From: Edaphobacter flagellatus
GTDB taxonomy: Bacteria; Acidobacteriota; Terriglobia; Terriglobales; Acidobacteriaceae
Length of the DNA stretch: 64,000 nt
Direction of reading: 5' to 3'
NCBI RefSeq assembly: GCF_025264665.1
Contig: NZ_CP073697.1
Coordinates: forward strand, 4,321,501-4,385,500
Shown piece by piece: positions 50,984 through 59,123 of the stretch (the first letter of the stretch is position 1; every line of letters starts with the position of its first letter). Made by a program: the position numbers and the translations under genes. The notes under the pieces were generated by a model. That model saw only the letters and a list, made by a program, of their open reading frames with translations, was not told the origin of the DNA and made no database searches.

Positions 50984-52819
50984 ATGACGAAACATTTACG
51001 AGCCGCCGTAGCCGCGATGCTGGTTATTAGTACAGTGTCGATGCAGGCGCAAACGGGAACTCCAGCCAGGACGACGAAAAAGGTCGTCAAGAAGAAGGCC
51101 GAGACGCCGCTTGAACGTACGCTACGCGAGCTGCGTGAGCAGATGCAGGCCCAACAGGCTCAGATCGATTCCTTGAAGCAGCAACTTGCCGATAAGGATG
51201 CGAAGCTGACCACAACGTCGCAGGATGCTCAGGCTGCCAATGCCTCGGCTGCTGCGGCTGCAACCCAAGCACAAAACGCTCTGACCGCCATCCAGGCCAA
51301 TCATGACCAGATGGACACTCTCTCCAGCTCGGTCAACGACCTGAAGATCGCCAATGTCGGTCTTGCGCAGACGCTGAGCGACACCAAGCGCGAGTTCAAC
51401 TCCGCAATCGAGTCGCCGACCACGCTGCACTACAAGGGAATCACCATTACCCCGGTGGCTTTCTTCGCATTTGAAACAGTGTGGCGTTCACGCGCGATGA
51501 ACTCGGACGTCAACACACCTTTCAACGCGACACCCTATATGGGAGCCGCTCAATCCCGCGTCAGCGAGTTGAACTTCTCCGGACGCCAGAGCCGCGTCGG
51601 TGGCCTTTTCGAAGGCAACACCGGTCCGTTCAAGCTCTCCGGCTACGTCGAAGCCGACTTCCTCTCGGCAGGTGCTACCTCCAACGAGAACCAGAGCAAC
51701 AGCTACACCCTTCGCCAGCGTCAGATCTGGGGCCAGGCCGCAACCAAGAGCGGCTTCGCTGTAACCGGCGGTCAGATGTGGTCGCTCGTTACCGAAACCA
51801 AGAAGTCGACGGACAACCGCACCGAGAACCTGCCCATGGTGATCGATGCTCAGTACCACGTCGGTTTCAGCTGGGCTCGTCAGCCTTCGATCCGCTTCCA
51901 GCAGAAGCTCGGTGGTTTCACCGCTGCGGCTTCGCTCGAGCAGGCTGAGTACATCTACTCGGCTTCCAACTCTCCTGCAAACTTTTTCATCGGCAACGCC
52001 GGTGCGGGCGGCGGTCTCTACAACCTCACGGCGAACTACTCCAACAACGTCGCTCCCGATGTCATCGTCAAGGGTACCTACGATGCCAAGTACGGACACT
52101 TCGAAGTCGGTGGCCTCGCTCGCTGGTTCCGCGATCGCTACTACCCTGGGGTCACCTCGCTTAGCGGAGGCATTCCGGTTGGAAGTACAGTCGGCGCGCT
52201 CAACGACACTAAGACCGGTGGCGGTTTCTTCGCCAACATCCGCGTGCCCGCGACGAAGTACCTCGACGTGGGTGTCCACCTGCTGACCGGTACCGGCGTA
52301 GGCCGCTACGGAACCTCGACGCTGCCTGATATCACTGTTCACCCCGATGGCACCCTGGCTCCCATCAAGGCCGATCAGGGACTCATCTCGCTTGAGGGAC
52401 ACGTAACGCCGAAGCTTGACGTCTGGGGCTATGCCGGTGGCGAGTATGCGCAGCGCACGACCTATCTTGCGACCTCAGGTCCTCAGGTAGGTAAGCTCGT
52501 TGGCTATGCTCCTATCTCTGCCTCGAATGCTGGTTGCAACACCGAGACTCTTCCGACCAGCACCGGCAACGGTCTTGCCGGTGGAGCTCCATACAACCCT
52601 GGAACTCCCTCAAGTGCAACATGCTTGGGTGCAACCCGCGCAGTTATTCAGGGTACCCTGGGCTTCACCTATCGTGTCTACTCCAACCCCAAGTTCGGCC
52701 GCCTGCAGTATCAGGGACAGTACAGCTACCTGACCCGCGAGGCCTGGACCGGCGTAGGCGGCGCACCGAAGGGGACCAACAACATGGTCTTCACCGGTAT
52801 GCGTTACTACATCCCGTAA
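50984..52819 (+). CDS. Outer-membrane porin with N-terminal coiled coil
   Basis: A 611-residue exported protein. After a signal peptide (MTKHLRAAVAAMLVISTVSM, cleavage near QAQ) and a Lys-rich stretch (TTKKVVKKKAE), residues about 35-145 form a heptad-like coiled coil (LERTLRELREQMQAQQAQID, LKQQLADKDAKL). The rest is a 16- to 18-strand-like beta barrel with many Gly/aromatic strands, ending VFTGMRYYIP with the outer-membrane terminal aromatic pattern. The coiled coil may reach toward peptidoglycan or form a trimer stalk. Two Cys in an extracellular-like loop (GCNTETL, ATCLG) may form a disulfide. Function as a general or sugar porin is inferred. A strong terminator follows. Confidence 0.85.
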   Translation: MTKHLRAAVAAMLVISTVSMQAQTGTPARTTKKVVKKKAETPLERTLRELREQMQAQQAQIDSLKQQLADKDAKLTTTSQDAQAANASAAAAATQAQNALTAIQANHDQMDTLSSSVNDLKIANVGLAQTLSDTKREFNSAIESPTTLHYKGITITPVAFFAFETVWRSRAMNSDVNTPFNATPYMGAAQSRVSELNFSGRQSRVGGLFEGNTGPFKLSGYVEADFLSAGATSNENQSNSYTLRQRQIWGQAATKSGFAVTGGQMWSLVTETKKSTDNRTENLPMVIDAQYHVGFSWARQPSIRFQQKLGGFTAAASLEQAEYIYSASNSPANFFIGNAGAGGGLYNLTANYSNNVAPDVIVKGTYDAKYGHFEVGGLARWFRDRYYPGVTSLSGGIPVGSTVGALNDTKTGGGFFANIRVPATKYLDVGVHLLTGTGVGRYGTSTLPDITVHPDGTLAPIKADQGLISLEGHVTPKLDVWGYAGGEYAQRTTYLATSGPQVGKLVGYAPISASNAGCNTETLPTSTGNGLAGGAPYNPGTPSSATCLGATRAVIQGTLGFTYRVYSNPKFGRLQYQGQYSYLTREAWTGVGGAPKGTNNMVFTGMRYYIP

Positions 52820-52834
52820 CATCAATAGAAGTAG

Positions 52835-52879
52835 AAAATGAATGGCTGGGTGAAGACAAATCACCCAGCCATTCATTTT
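52835..52879 (+). terminator. Rho-independent terminator after the porin gene
   Basis: A 19-bp stem: the arm AAAATGAATGGCTGGGTGA pairs with its complement ending in CATTCATTTT, around a 7-nt AGACAAA loop, 15 bp past the porin stop. The 3' side supplies the U-rich end. Confidence 0.88.
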
Positions 52880-52994
52880 GCGTGAAGTTAATACTGGAAT
52901 CGTCAAGTCTTAATCAGTGTCGAACTATCGTGGCGGTGCTGGAAGCGAGGTTATTTGTAACGCAAATCCATAAATCTAACCAGGGAGTAAACAC

Positions 52995-53315
52995 ATGAAG
53001 ATTCGAGTTGCGCAGATAGTGTTATCAACACTGGTATTGATCGGTGGTTTCCTGTTTGTAGGGAATCATTTTGGGAAAACCATTCCCGTTCACGCCCAAA
53101 GTTCACCTACGGTGCAAGCAGCAGTGACCAATGCGTGCAATATAAATGGAGATGGTAGTACATATACCTGTTCTCTCACGTGGCCATCGGGATTTAGCAA
53201 TACGAATTACGTTACAGTTTGCAATCCGCAGTCCCAAATATCTGCGCAAACGACTTCAGGTGTTACAGCTACAAGCCCAGGTCCCGAGACTTCGTGCATA
53301 GCAGTTTCTTACTAA
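52995..53315 (+). CDS. Small secreted protein, unknown function
   Basis: A 106-residue protein with a signal peptide (MKIRVAQIVLSTLVLIGGFL, cleavage near VHAQ) and a mature part of about 72 residues rich in Ser and Thr. It has four Cys (NACNINGDGSTYTCSLTW, TVCNPQ, ETSCIAVSY), enough for two disulfides. GGGAG precedes the ATG by 8 bp. It has its own downstream terminator, so it is a monocistronic gene. No family was recognised; a small beta-sandwich surface or periplasmic protein is possible. Confidence 0.7.
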   Translation: MKIRVAQIVLSTLVLIGGFLFVGNHFGKTIPVHAQSSPTVQAAVTNACNINGDGSTYTCSLTWPSGFSNTNYVTVCNPQSQISAQTTSGVTATSPGPETSCIAVSY

Positions 53316-53340
53316 AGGCTTCATCGTTGAGAAGTTTTGA

Positions 53341-53368
53341 GGGCGCCCCGATTTCGGGCGCCTTTCTT
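53341..53368 (+). terminator. Rho-independent terminator after the small secreted protein gene
   Basis: GGCGCCC pairs with GGGCGCC (53342-53348 and 53356-53362) and is followed by TTTCTTCTTTG. It lies 26 bp beyond the stop codon. Confidence 0.85.
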
Positions 53369-53390
53369 CTTTGTTGAATATGTGCAAAAG

Positions 53391-53400
53391 TGGTCGACCA
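53391..53400. promoter_or_regulatory. GntR-type operator candidate before uxaC
   Basis: The perfect palindrome TGGTCGACCA, in the wider context AGTGGTCGACCAATTGT, lies about 130 bp before uxaC. Read on the minus strand it is ATTGGTCGACCACT, nearly the same as ATTGGTTGGACCACT before uxaE. TGGT-N-ACCA is the usual operator shape of FadR/UxuR-type GntR repressors. Confidence 0.6.
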
Positions 53401-53532
53401 ATTGTCCTCAATTTGTTAAGCTTTTTCTCTGCTTTTTGTTCGGAGTCAAACCTAATTCTGGAAAGATGTCTCCGGCAAAACGTAAGATGAGGTCTTTGAA
53501 GACATAAGCGTTTTATCCAGAGGTGTTTTTTC

Positions 53533-54933
53533 ATGCTTGATCCCATGCGGTTGTTTCCCTCCGAACCGGCAGCGCGCAAAGTCGCTGCCAGCTTGTACGA
53601 GACGGTTCGTGATCTCCCCATCATCTCTCCGCACGGCCATACCGATCCGGCATGGTTTGCCAAAGATGAAGCCTTTCCCAATCCGGCGGCACTCTTTATC
53701 CAGCCGGACCATTACATCTTCCGCATGCTCTACTCCCAGGGAGTCTCGCTCGAGTCGCTCGGCATCCCTCAAGCAGATGGCAAGCCGCAGCCAGTCGATC
53801 CCCGCGAAGTCTGGCGCATCTTCGCGAAGCACTATTACCTCTTCCGTGGAACGCCCACACGTCTCTGGTTCGATTACTCGCTGAGCGAAAACTTCGGTCT
53901 CAAGGAACGTCTCAATCCCGGTAACGCCGATCAGTACTACGACATCATCGACAAGAAGCTTCAGACGCCAGAGTTTCGTCCTCGCGCACTTTATGAGAAG
54001 TTCCGCATCGAGGTCATCTCTACCACCGACTCGCCTCTCGATACGCTCGAGTATCACAAAGCTATTCGCGAGTCCGGCTGGAAGGGAAGAGTCCTGCCAA
54101 CCTTCCGCCCCGACGCCGTCATCGACGCCGAATACTCCGGCTTCGTCGAGAACATCGAGAAGCTTGGCTCCATCACCGGCGAAAACATCGGTACCTTCAA
54201 GGGCTACCTCAACGCTCTCCGCAAGCGTCGCGAGTTCTTCATCACCATGGGGGCTACGGCGACCGATCACGGTCACGTCTCCGCGATGACCGCCGACCTC
54301 GACCCCCAGACGGCCGAGTCGCTCTACCAGCGGATCCTGTCCGGTAAGTCGTCTGCCGAGGAGCAGCAGCTGTTCCAGGCGCAGATGCTCACCGAGATGG
54401 CTGGTATGTCCGCCGAGGATGGCCTCACGATGCAGCTCCACCCAGGCAGCATCCGCAATCACAACAAGCCGCTCTACGAGAAGTTCGGCCGCGACAAAGG
54501 CGCCGACATTCCATCGCCCACTGAGTACGTTCGCAACCTGCGCCCTCTGCTGAACAAGTACGGCAACTCGACTAACTTCACCTTCATTCTCTTCACGCTC
54601 GACGAGTCCACATTCTCGCGCGAGCTTGCTCCGCTGGCAGGACACTATCCTGTGCTCCGGCTCGGTCCGCCGTGGTGGTTCCATGACTCGCCAGAAGGCA
54701 TGATGCGCTTCCGCGAGACAGCCACCGAGACGGCGGGTTTCTACAACACCGTCGGCTTCAACGACGATACCCGCGCCTTCCTTTCCATCCCCTCGCGCCA
54801 TGATGTAGCCCGCCGCATCGACAGCGCCTTCCTCGGCCGCCTGGTCACCGAGCACCGTCTCGATGAGAATGAGGCCTTCGAAGTCATCAAGGACCTGACC
54901 GTCACCCTCGTCAGGAAGGCCTACAAACTCTAG
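53533..54933 (+). CDS. uxaC: Uronate (glucuronate/galacturonate) isomerase
   Basis: Converts D-galacturonate to D-tagaturonate and D-glucuronate to D-fructuronate. The 466-residue amidohydrolase-fold protein has the N-terminal metal motif DLPIISPHGHTDPAWFA, followed by PDHYIFRMLYSQGVSLE, the WRIFAKHYYLFRGTPTRLWFDY segment, TTDSPLDTLEYHK, TFRPDAVID and LTMQLHPGSIRNHN. LRLGPPWWFHDSPEGMMRFRE and GFNDDTRAFLSIPSRHDVARR near the C-terminus are strongly conserved in UxaC. It opens the hexuronate cluster; a terminator follows, so it is transcribed separately from the genes at 55.9-59.9 kb. Confidence 0.96.
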   Translation: MLDPMRLFPSEPAARKVAASLYETVRDLPIISPHGHTDPAWFAKDEAFPNPAALFIQPDHYIFRMLYSQGVSLESLGIPQADGKPQPVDPREVWRIFAKHYYLFRGTPTRLWFDYSLSENFGLKERLNPGNADQYYDIIDKKLQTPEFRPRALYEKFRIEVISTTDSPLDTLEYHKAIRESGWKGRVLPTFRPDAVIDAEYSGFVENIEKLGSITGENIGTFKGYLNALRKRREFFITMGATATDHGHVSAMTADLDPQTAESLYQRILSGKSSAEEQQLFQAQMLTEMAGMSAEDGLTMQLHPGSIRNHNKPLYEKFGRDKGADIPSPTEYVRNLRPLLNKYGNSTNFTFILFTLDESTFSRELAPLAGHYPVLRLGPPWWFHDSPEGMMRFRETATETAGFYNTVGFNDDTRAFLSIPSRHDVARRIDSAFLGRLVTEHRLDENEAFEVIKDLTVTLVRKAYKL

Positions 54934-54952
54934 CCTTCGCGACACCAAACAA

Positions 54953-54984
54953 GAGGCATGGCTTAGGCCATGCCTTCTTTCTTT
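54953..54984 (+). terminator. Rho-independent terminator after uxaC
   Basis: GGCATGGC pairs with GCCATGCC around a TTAG loop (54955-54974) and is followed by TTCTTTCTTT. It lies 20 bp beyond the uxaC stop. Confidence 0.85.
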
Positions 54985-55017
54985 AGAGAGACTTTCAAGC
55001 GATCGCTACTCTTGATG

Positions 55018-55074
55018 AAGTGTCTTCCGAGCGAAGCTCAACGCGCGTAACCGAGAAACTCCGCATTTCTGTCA
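55018..55074 (-). repeat. Interspersed intergenic repeat, copy 5 (inverted, diverged)
   Basis: The plus strand reads GTGTCTTCCGAGCG, then GCGTAACCGAGAAACTCC, then GCATTTCT. This is the complement of the pattern of copies 1-3 (GGAGGTTCCTCG ... CGCTCGGAATGACAC). It lies just downstream of the dienelactone-hydrolase-like gene. Confidence 0.6.
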
Positions 55075-55080
55075 CAACCG

Positions 55081-55821
55081 TCAGCGGAGCGCCGCTTTGA
55101 ACAACGCCGTCATCTTCACGTAAGCCCTCTCCGCCTCTGCATGGTTGTATGCCGGATTATCCGAGACCGTCCATCCATGCCGCGCCGGATAGGTCTCGCT
55201 TTCGTAGATGCCTCCCCATTCCTTCAGCTTCTCTTCGAAGTGTGCAATATCGTCCGCCGTCATGCTGCCATCTTCGCTTGCATGTCCAAAGTAGAGCTGC
55301 GCCTTCACCTGTGACAGCACGAGATGTGGGCTTGCCGGGTTATCTGCCTTATAGAGTCCACCACCATGGAACGACGCCACTGCACCCACACGATCCGGCA
55401 TCACCGCCGCAGCACGCAGCGCCATCCCACCTCCAATGCAGTACCCGACTACGCCAATCTTGCCTTTATCCGTCGTCGGCTGCCCTGTCAGGTAGTCCAG
55501 ATAGACAGCCAAATCCTGCGTCATCCTCTCCGGCGTTAACGGAGAGCTCAACTCTTGCAACCGCTTCGTCCTCTCCGGGGTGCCATGCTTGGCCTCCGGC
55601 GGAAATACCGGCGGCCTGCTCGTGCGATAAAACGGATTCGGCAGCAGCACGGTGTATCCCTCGGCAGCAAGCCTCCGTGCCATCGCTCGCTGGATCTCCC
55701 GAATGCTTCCGATATCCGGAATATGCAGTATGCCCGGCAGAGCCTTCGACGCGTCTGGAGTAAAAAGCACAGCGTCCGTTACTCCATCGGCCGTCGTCAG
55801 CTGAATATCCTGTTCCACCAT
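55081..55821 (-). CDS. Dienelactone hydrolase-family protein
   Basis: A 246-residue cytoplasmic alpha/beta hydrolase. The nucleophile elbow GVVGYCIGGGMALRAA has Cys as nucleophile, as in dienelactone hydrolase, with acid in GHASEDGSMTADD and His in YPARHGWTVSDNPAYN. AAGGAG precedes the ATG at 55821 by 7 bp; the longer open frame upstream is not coding. It is divergent from the LarA-like gene across a 63-bp promoter region holding a TGGT-N3-ACCA palindrome. In a sugar-acid cluster it might open a lactone (aldonolactone or similar), but the family also includes carboxymethylenebutenolidases, so the substrate is not known. Confidence 0.85.
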   Translation of the reverse strand: MVEQDIQLTTADGVTDAVLFTPDASKALPGILHIPDIGSIREIQRAMARRLAAEGYTVLLPNPFYRTSRPPVFPPEAKHGTPERTKRLQELSSPLTPERMTQDLAVYLDYLTGQPTTDKGKIGVVGYCIGGGMALRAAAVMPDRVGAVASFHGGGLYKADNPASPHLVLSQVKAQLYFGHASEDGSMTADDIAHFEEKLKEWGGIYESETYPARHGWTVSDNPAYNHAEAERAYVKMTALFKAALR

Positions 55822-55844
55822 CCCTGTTCTCCTTGGTTCGCAAC

Positions 55845-55855
55845 TGGTTTTACCA
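55845..55855. promoter_or_regulatory. GntR-type operator candidate between the dienelactone-hydrolase-like and LarA-like genes
   Basis: TGGTTTTACCA is a TGGT-N3-ACCA palindrome placed centrally in the 63-bp divergent gap. It has the same shape and spacing as the site before uxaE. Confidence 0.6.
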
Positions 55856-55884
55856 CGCTCTTCACAAGCGTAAGATGAAATGCC

Positions 55885-57159
55885 ATGAGCCTTTATTTTG
55901 CCGCCGGCAGTCCGACTACCGAGATGTCGGCCGACGATCTTCGCACCCACCTCTTCTCTGCATTGGATGCACTCGGAAAGAAGAATAAAGTTCTCGCCGT
56001 CCCGCCTGACTTCACCCGCTTCCACTCGCAGGCTGGCGTGCTCACCGAACTCGCCTGGCAATACTACGGCTCACGCCTCACCGACGTCCTCCCTGCACTC
56101 GGAACGCACAAGGCCATGACCGATTCCGAAATTGCCACCATGTATGGAGCCACGCCGCGCGATCTCTTCCGTGTCCATGACTGGCGCAACGACGTTGTCA
56201 CTCTTGGCGAAGTCCCTGGTTCCTTCCTCTACGAAGTCTCTGAAGGCAAAGTCGACTATCCTTGGCCCGCACAGGTCAACAAGCTCCTCCGCGACGGCGG
56301 ACATGACCTCATCTTGTCGATCGGACAAGTCGTCCCTCACGAAGTCGTCGGCATGGCCAATTACAACAAAAACATCTTCGTCGGCACCGGCGGTTCCATG
56401 GGCATCCACCGCTCGCACTTCCTCGGTGCTGTCTATGGCATGGAACGCATGATGGGTCGTGCCGACACTCCCGTCCGCCGCGTGCTCAACTACGCCAGCG
56501 ATCACTTCGCCACCAACCTGCCCATCGTCTACGTTCATACCGTCGTCGGCAAAAACGCTGATGGAAAGCTTGCCGTCCGCGGCCTTTTCATCGGCGACGA
56601 TGCCGAATGCTTCGATCTCGCGGCCAAGCTCGCGCTCCAGGTCAACTTCCAGATGCTCGACCGCGAGATCAAAAAGGCTGTGGTCTTCCTCGACCCGCAC
56701 GAGTTCCGCTCCACATGGCTCGGCAACAAGAGCGTCTACCGCACCCGCATGGCTCTGGCCGACAATGCTGAACTCATCGTCCTCGCCCCTGCCGTTCACG
56801 AGTTCGGCGAAGACCCCGCTATCGACAAGCTTATCCGCAAGTACGGCTACTGCGGTACGCCGAAGACGCTCGAGTACGTGAAGGAAGATCCCGCACTCGC
56901 CGGCAACCTCTCCGCTGCCGCGCATCTCATCCACGGCTCCAGCGAAGGGCGCTTCACCATCCGCTACTGTCCCGGCCATCTCACCCGGCAGGAGATCGAG
57001 AGCGTCCACTTCCAGTACGGCGACCTCGCCACCTACATGGCCAAGTACAACCCCGAAAAGCTCAAAGACGGCTGGAACATTGTCGACGGCGAAGAGATCT
57101 TCTACATCTCCAACCCCGGCCTCGGTTTGTGGGCTTATCGCGGACGCTTCAAAGATTAG
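55885..57159 (+). CDS. LarA-family nickel-pincer hydroxyacid racemase/epimerase
   Basis: A 424-residue member of the lactate racemase superfamily (DUF2088 and its C-terminal partner domain). Diagnostic features are VLAVPPDFTRFHS (LarA DxTR motif), ALGTHKAMTDSEIATMYG (GTHxxMT motif), and residues matching the catalytic set of LarA. These are H98 (VHDWRND), H152 (VVPHEVVG), K162 (NYNKNIFVG; the Lys that carries the nickel-pincer nucleotide), and H175/H178 (GIHRSHFLG). LarA relatives act on alpha-hydroxy acids, and a D-gluconate 2-epimerase activity is known in the superfamily. Lying directly before uxaE, gluconokinase and an SDR, it could interconvert mannonate and gluconate. LarB, LarC and LarE, needed for the cofactor, are not in the window. 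Confidence 0.85.
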   Translation: MSLYFAAGSPTTEMSADDLRTHLFSALDALGKKNKVLAVPPDFTRFHSQAGVLTELAWQYYGSRLTDVLPALGTHKAMTDSEIATMYGATPRDLFRVHDWRNDVVTLGEVPGSFLYEVSEGKVDYPWPAQVNKLLRDGGHDLILSIGQVVPHEVVGMANYNKNIFVGTGGSMGIHRSHFLGAVYGMERMMGRADTPVRRVLNYASDHFATNLPIVYVHTVVGKNADGKLAVRGLFIGDDAECFDLAAKLALQVNFQMLDREIKKAVVFLDPHEFRSTWLGNKSVYRTRMALADNAELIVLAPAVHEFGEDPAIDKLIRKYGYCGTPKTLEYVKEDPALAGNLSAAAHLIHGSSEGRFTIRYCPGHLTRQEIESVHFQYGDLATYMAKYNPEKLKDGWNIVDGEEIFYISNPGLGLWAYRGRFKD

Positions 57160-57216
57160 CCAGGATGGATCGATTTGCGTGACACATGGCGGATGCGTAT
57201 TCTGTCCGTGTAAAAT

Positions 57217-57227
57217 TGGTTGGACCA
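57217..57227. promoter_or_regulatory. GntR-type operator candidate before uxaE
   Basis: TGGTTGGACCA (TGGT-N3-ACCA) in the context AAATTGGTTGGACCACTAGA lies 25 bp before the uxaE start codon. It closely matches the minus-strand reading of the uxaC site. Confidence 0.62.
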
Positions 57228-57252
57228 CTAGAAGATTCAGACAGGAAAAATA

Positions 57253-58521
57253 ATGAGTGACAGTAAAGTCCCGCAGCTCTCACGGTTCTCGATCGGTGTT
57301 GGCGATCGCTTTGCGCACCAGGCCAAGGCGCAGCTCGCTGCGTGCATCCAGGCACTTCATGCTGGCGTGGAAGTGTCACCGGTATGGAACAAGTCCAACC
57401 GCGAGCACACCATTATCGGCAGCGACCCTGCCCAGACGCGCACGGCTGCTGACGCTGCGGTGAAGCAGCTGGGCTGGACAAAGCCCTACTTCCTCGACGC
57501 CGACCACATCAACCTCAACACCGTCGAGCGCTTCCTCGCCCCGTGCGACTTCTTCACCCTCGACGTTGCTGACATGATCGGCAAGCCCGCCGCCGAGGCC
57601 GACGTTCGTGCCTTCGTCGCTCGCCATCCTGAGCTCATCGGCACCGTCACCATCCCCGGCATTGTCGAGCCCTTCAAGACCGACGCCGCCTTCGTCACCG
57701 CCGTCGCCAACAAGTTTCTCGCCGCCGTGCAGGACGCGGGCCGTATCTATCGCTTTCTTGCCGAGAAGAAGCCCGCAGGCAGCTTCATCCCCGAAGTCTC
57801 GATGGACGAGACCGATTCGCCCCAAACTCCCGTCGAACTGCTCATCATTCTTGCCGCCATTGCCGACGAGAAGATCCCCATTCAGACCATCGCGCCGAAG
57901 TTCACCGGTCGCTTCAACAAAGGCGTCGACTATGTTGGTGACGTGCAGCAGTTCGACCGTGAGTTCAACGAAGACATCGCTGCTATCGCCTACGCCGTCA
58001 AAACCTACGGTCTGCCCGCCAGCCTCAAGCTCAGTGTGCACTCCGGCTCCGACAAGTTCTCCATCTATAAATCCATCCACAACGCCATCACTCGCTCCGG
58101 CGCCGGTGTCCACGTCAAAACGGCGGGCACTACCTGGCTTGAAGAACTGATCGGCCTGGCCGAAGCAGGCGGGCAGGGACTCGCCATCGCCAAAGAGGTC
58201 TATCGCGAAGCCTACGGCCACCGCGAGGAGCTTTGCGCGCCTTATGCCACCGTCATCGACATCGACGTTGCAAAGCTGCCCACCCCCGACGCTGTCGATG
58301 CATGGACCAGCGAGCAGTACGTCTCTGCCCTCCGTCACGATCAATCCAACCCCGCGTACAATCCCAGCCTGCGCCAACTGTTGCACGTCGGCTTCAAGGT
58401 CGCCGCCAAAATGGGGCCGCGCTATATCCAGGCGCTTGAGGCGAATGAAGACGTCGTCGCGCGAAATGTGACGACGAACCTCTTTGATCGACACATCCGC
58501 CCCATCTTTCTGGGATCATAG
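57253..58521 (+). CDS. uxaE: Tagaturonate/fructuronate epimerase
   Basis: A 422-residue protein of the UxaE family, which interconverts D-tagaturonate and D-fructuronate at C3-C4. This links galacturonate to the glucuronate branch. Recognised stretches: FSIGVGDRFAHQAKAQLAA at the start, REHTIIGSDPAQTR, YFLDADHINLNTVERFL, FIPEVSMDETDSPQTPVELL, IAPKFTGRFNKGVDYVGD, LKLSVHSGSDKFSIYKSI and the C-terminal GFKVAAKMGPRY. These match the TIM-barrel fold with metal-binding His/Asp/Glu residues. The start has AGGAAAA upstream. It follows the LarA-like gene by 93 bp, with a candidate operator in the gap. Confidence 0.92.
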   Translation: MSDSKVPQLSRFSIGVGDRFAHQAKAQLAACIQALHAGVEVSPVWNKSNREHTIIGSDPAQTRTAADAAVKQLGWTKPYFLDADHINLNTVERFLAPCDFFTLDVADMIGKPAAEADVRAFVARHPELIGTVTIPGIVEPFKTDAAFVTAVANKFLAAVQDAGRIYRFLAEKKPAGSFIPEVSMDETDSPQTPVELLIILAAIADEKIPIQTIAPKFTGRFNKGVDYVGDVQQFDREFNEDIAAIAYAVKTYGLPASLKLSVHSGSDKFSIYKSIHNAITRSGAGVHVKTAGTTWLEELIGLAEAGGQGLAIAKEVYREAYGHREELCAPYATVIDIDVAKLPTPDAVDAWTSEQYVSALRHDQSNPAYNPSLRQLLHVGFKVAAKMGPRYIQALEANEDVVARNVTTNLFDRHIRPIFLGS

Positions 58522-58595
58522 TTTTGTTAAGGGCACGGCTTAGCCATGCGCAAAAGATTCAGCAGAGAAAAGGGGCTTTAGCCCTGAGGTAAGGA

Positions 58596-59105
58596 ATGAT
58601 CGTTGTACTGATGGGGGTCACCGGCTCCGGCAAATCGACCATCGGTGAGTTGCTGGCCCAGCGAACAGGTGCCGTCTTCGCCGATGCCGACGACTATCAC
58701 CCCGCCGCCAACAAAGAGAAGATGGCCGCTGGCCACCCGCTCAACGACGAAGACCGCCAGCCCTGGCTCGAGACACTCAATCGCCTGATGCAGGACTGGT
58801 ACCAGTCAGGCAAAAGCGGTGTCCTCGCCTGTTCCGCCCTCAAGCAGAAATATCGCGACACCCTCGCCGCAGGAATGCCCGAAGGCACCGTGCACTTTGT
58901 CTGGCTCGACGGCTCGCCGCAGCTTATCGCCGAAAGGCTCGCAGCTCGTCACCACGAGTTCATGAACCCGAATCTGCTCAAGAGCCAGCTCGACACGCTG
59001 GAACCGCCCGCAGACGCATTGCGCATCGTGAACGATCGAGCACCCGAAGAGGTCGTCGACCGCATCCTCAATCAGATATCCTCTGGCAACAAAACAAATT
59101 CATAG
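58596..59105 (+). CDS. gntK: Gluconokinase
   Basis: A 169-residue P-loop kinase making 6-phospho-D-gluconate. The Walker A motif is MGVTGSGKSTIGELLA (residues 6-21). DADDYHPAANKEKMAAGHPLNDEDRQPWL is the gluconate-binding signature of GntK/IdnK, and VLACSALKQKYRDTL follows. VHFVWLDGSPQLIAERLAAR and the FMNPNLLKSQLDTLEPP region are also typical. It lies 74 bp after uxaE and 18 bp before the SDR gene. A gluconate kinase in a uronate cluster points to gluconate as an intermediate. Confidence 0.95.
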   Translation: MIVVLMGVTGSGKSTIGELLAQRTGAVFADADDYHPAANKEKMAAGHPLNDEDRQPWLETLNRLMQDWYQSGKSGVLACSALKQKYRDTLAAGMPEGTVHFVWLDGSPQLIAERLAARHHEFMNPNLLKSQLDTLEPPADALRIVNDRAPEEVVDRILNQISSGNKTNS

Positions 59106-59123
59106 CAGGAGAGAAAGTATTCC

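Noticed and set aside
53452..54948. Long minus-strand frame (498 codons) antisense to uxaC
   Set aside because: It mirrors the uxaC codon pattern in high-GC DNA, has no recognisable domain, and uxaC on the plus strand is certain.
56071..57228. Long minus-strand frame opposite the LarA-like gene
   Set aside because: Asp/Glu/Val-rich composition typical of antisense shadows of high-GC genes; the plus-strand gene has clear catalytic motifs. The same applies to the frame at 57376-58494 opposite uxaE.
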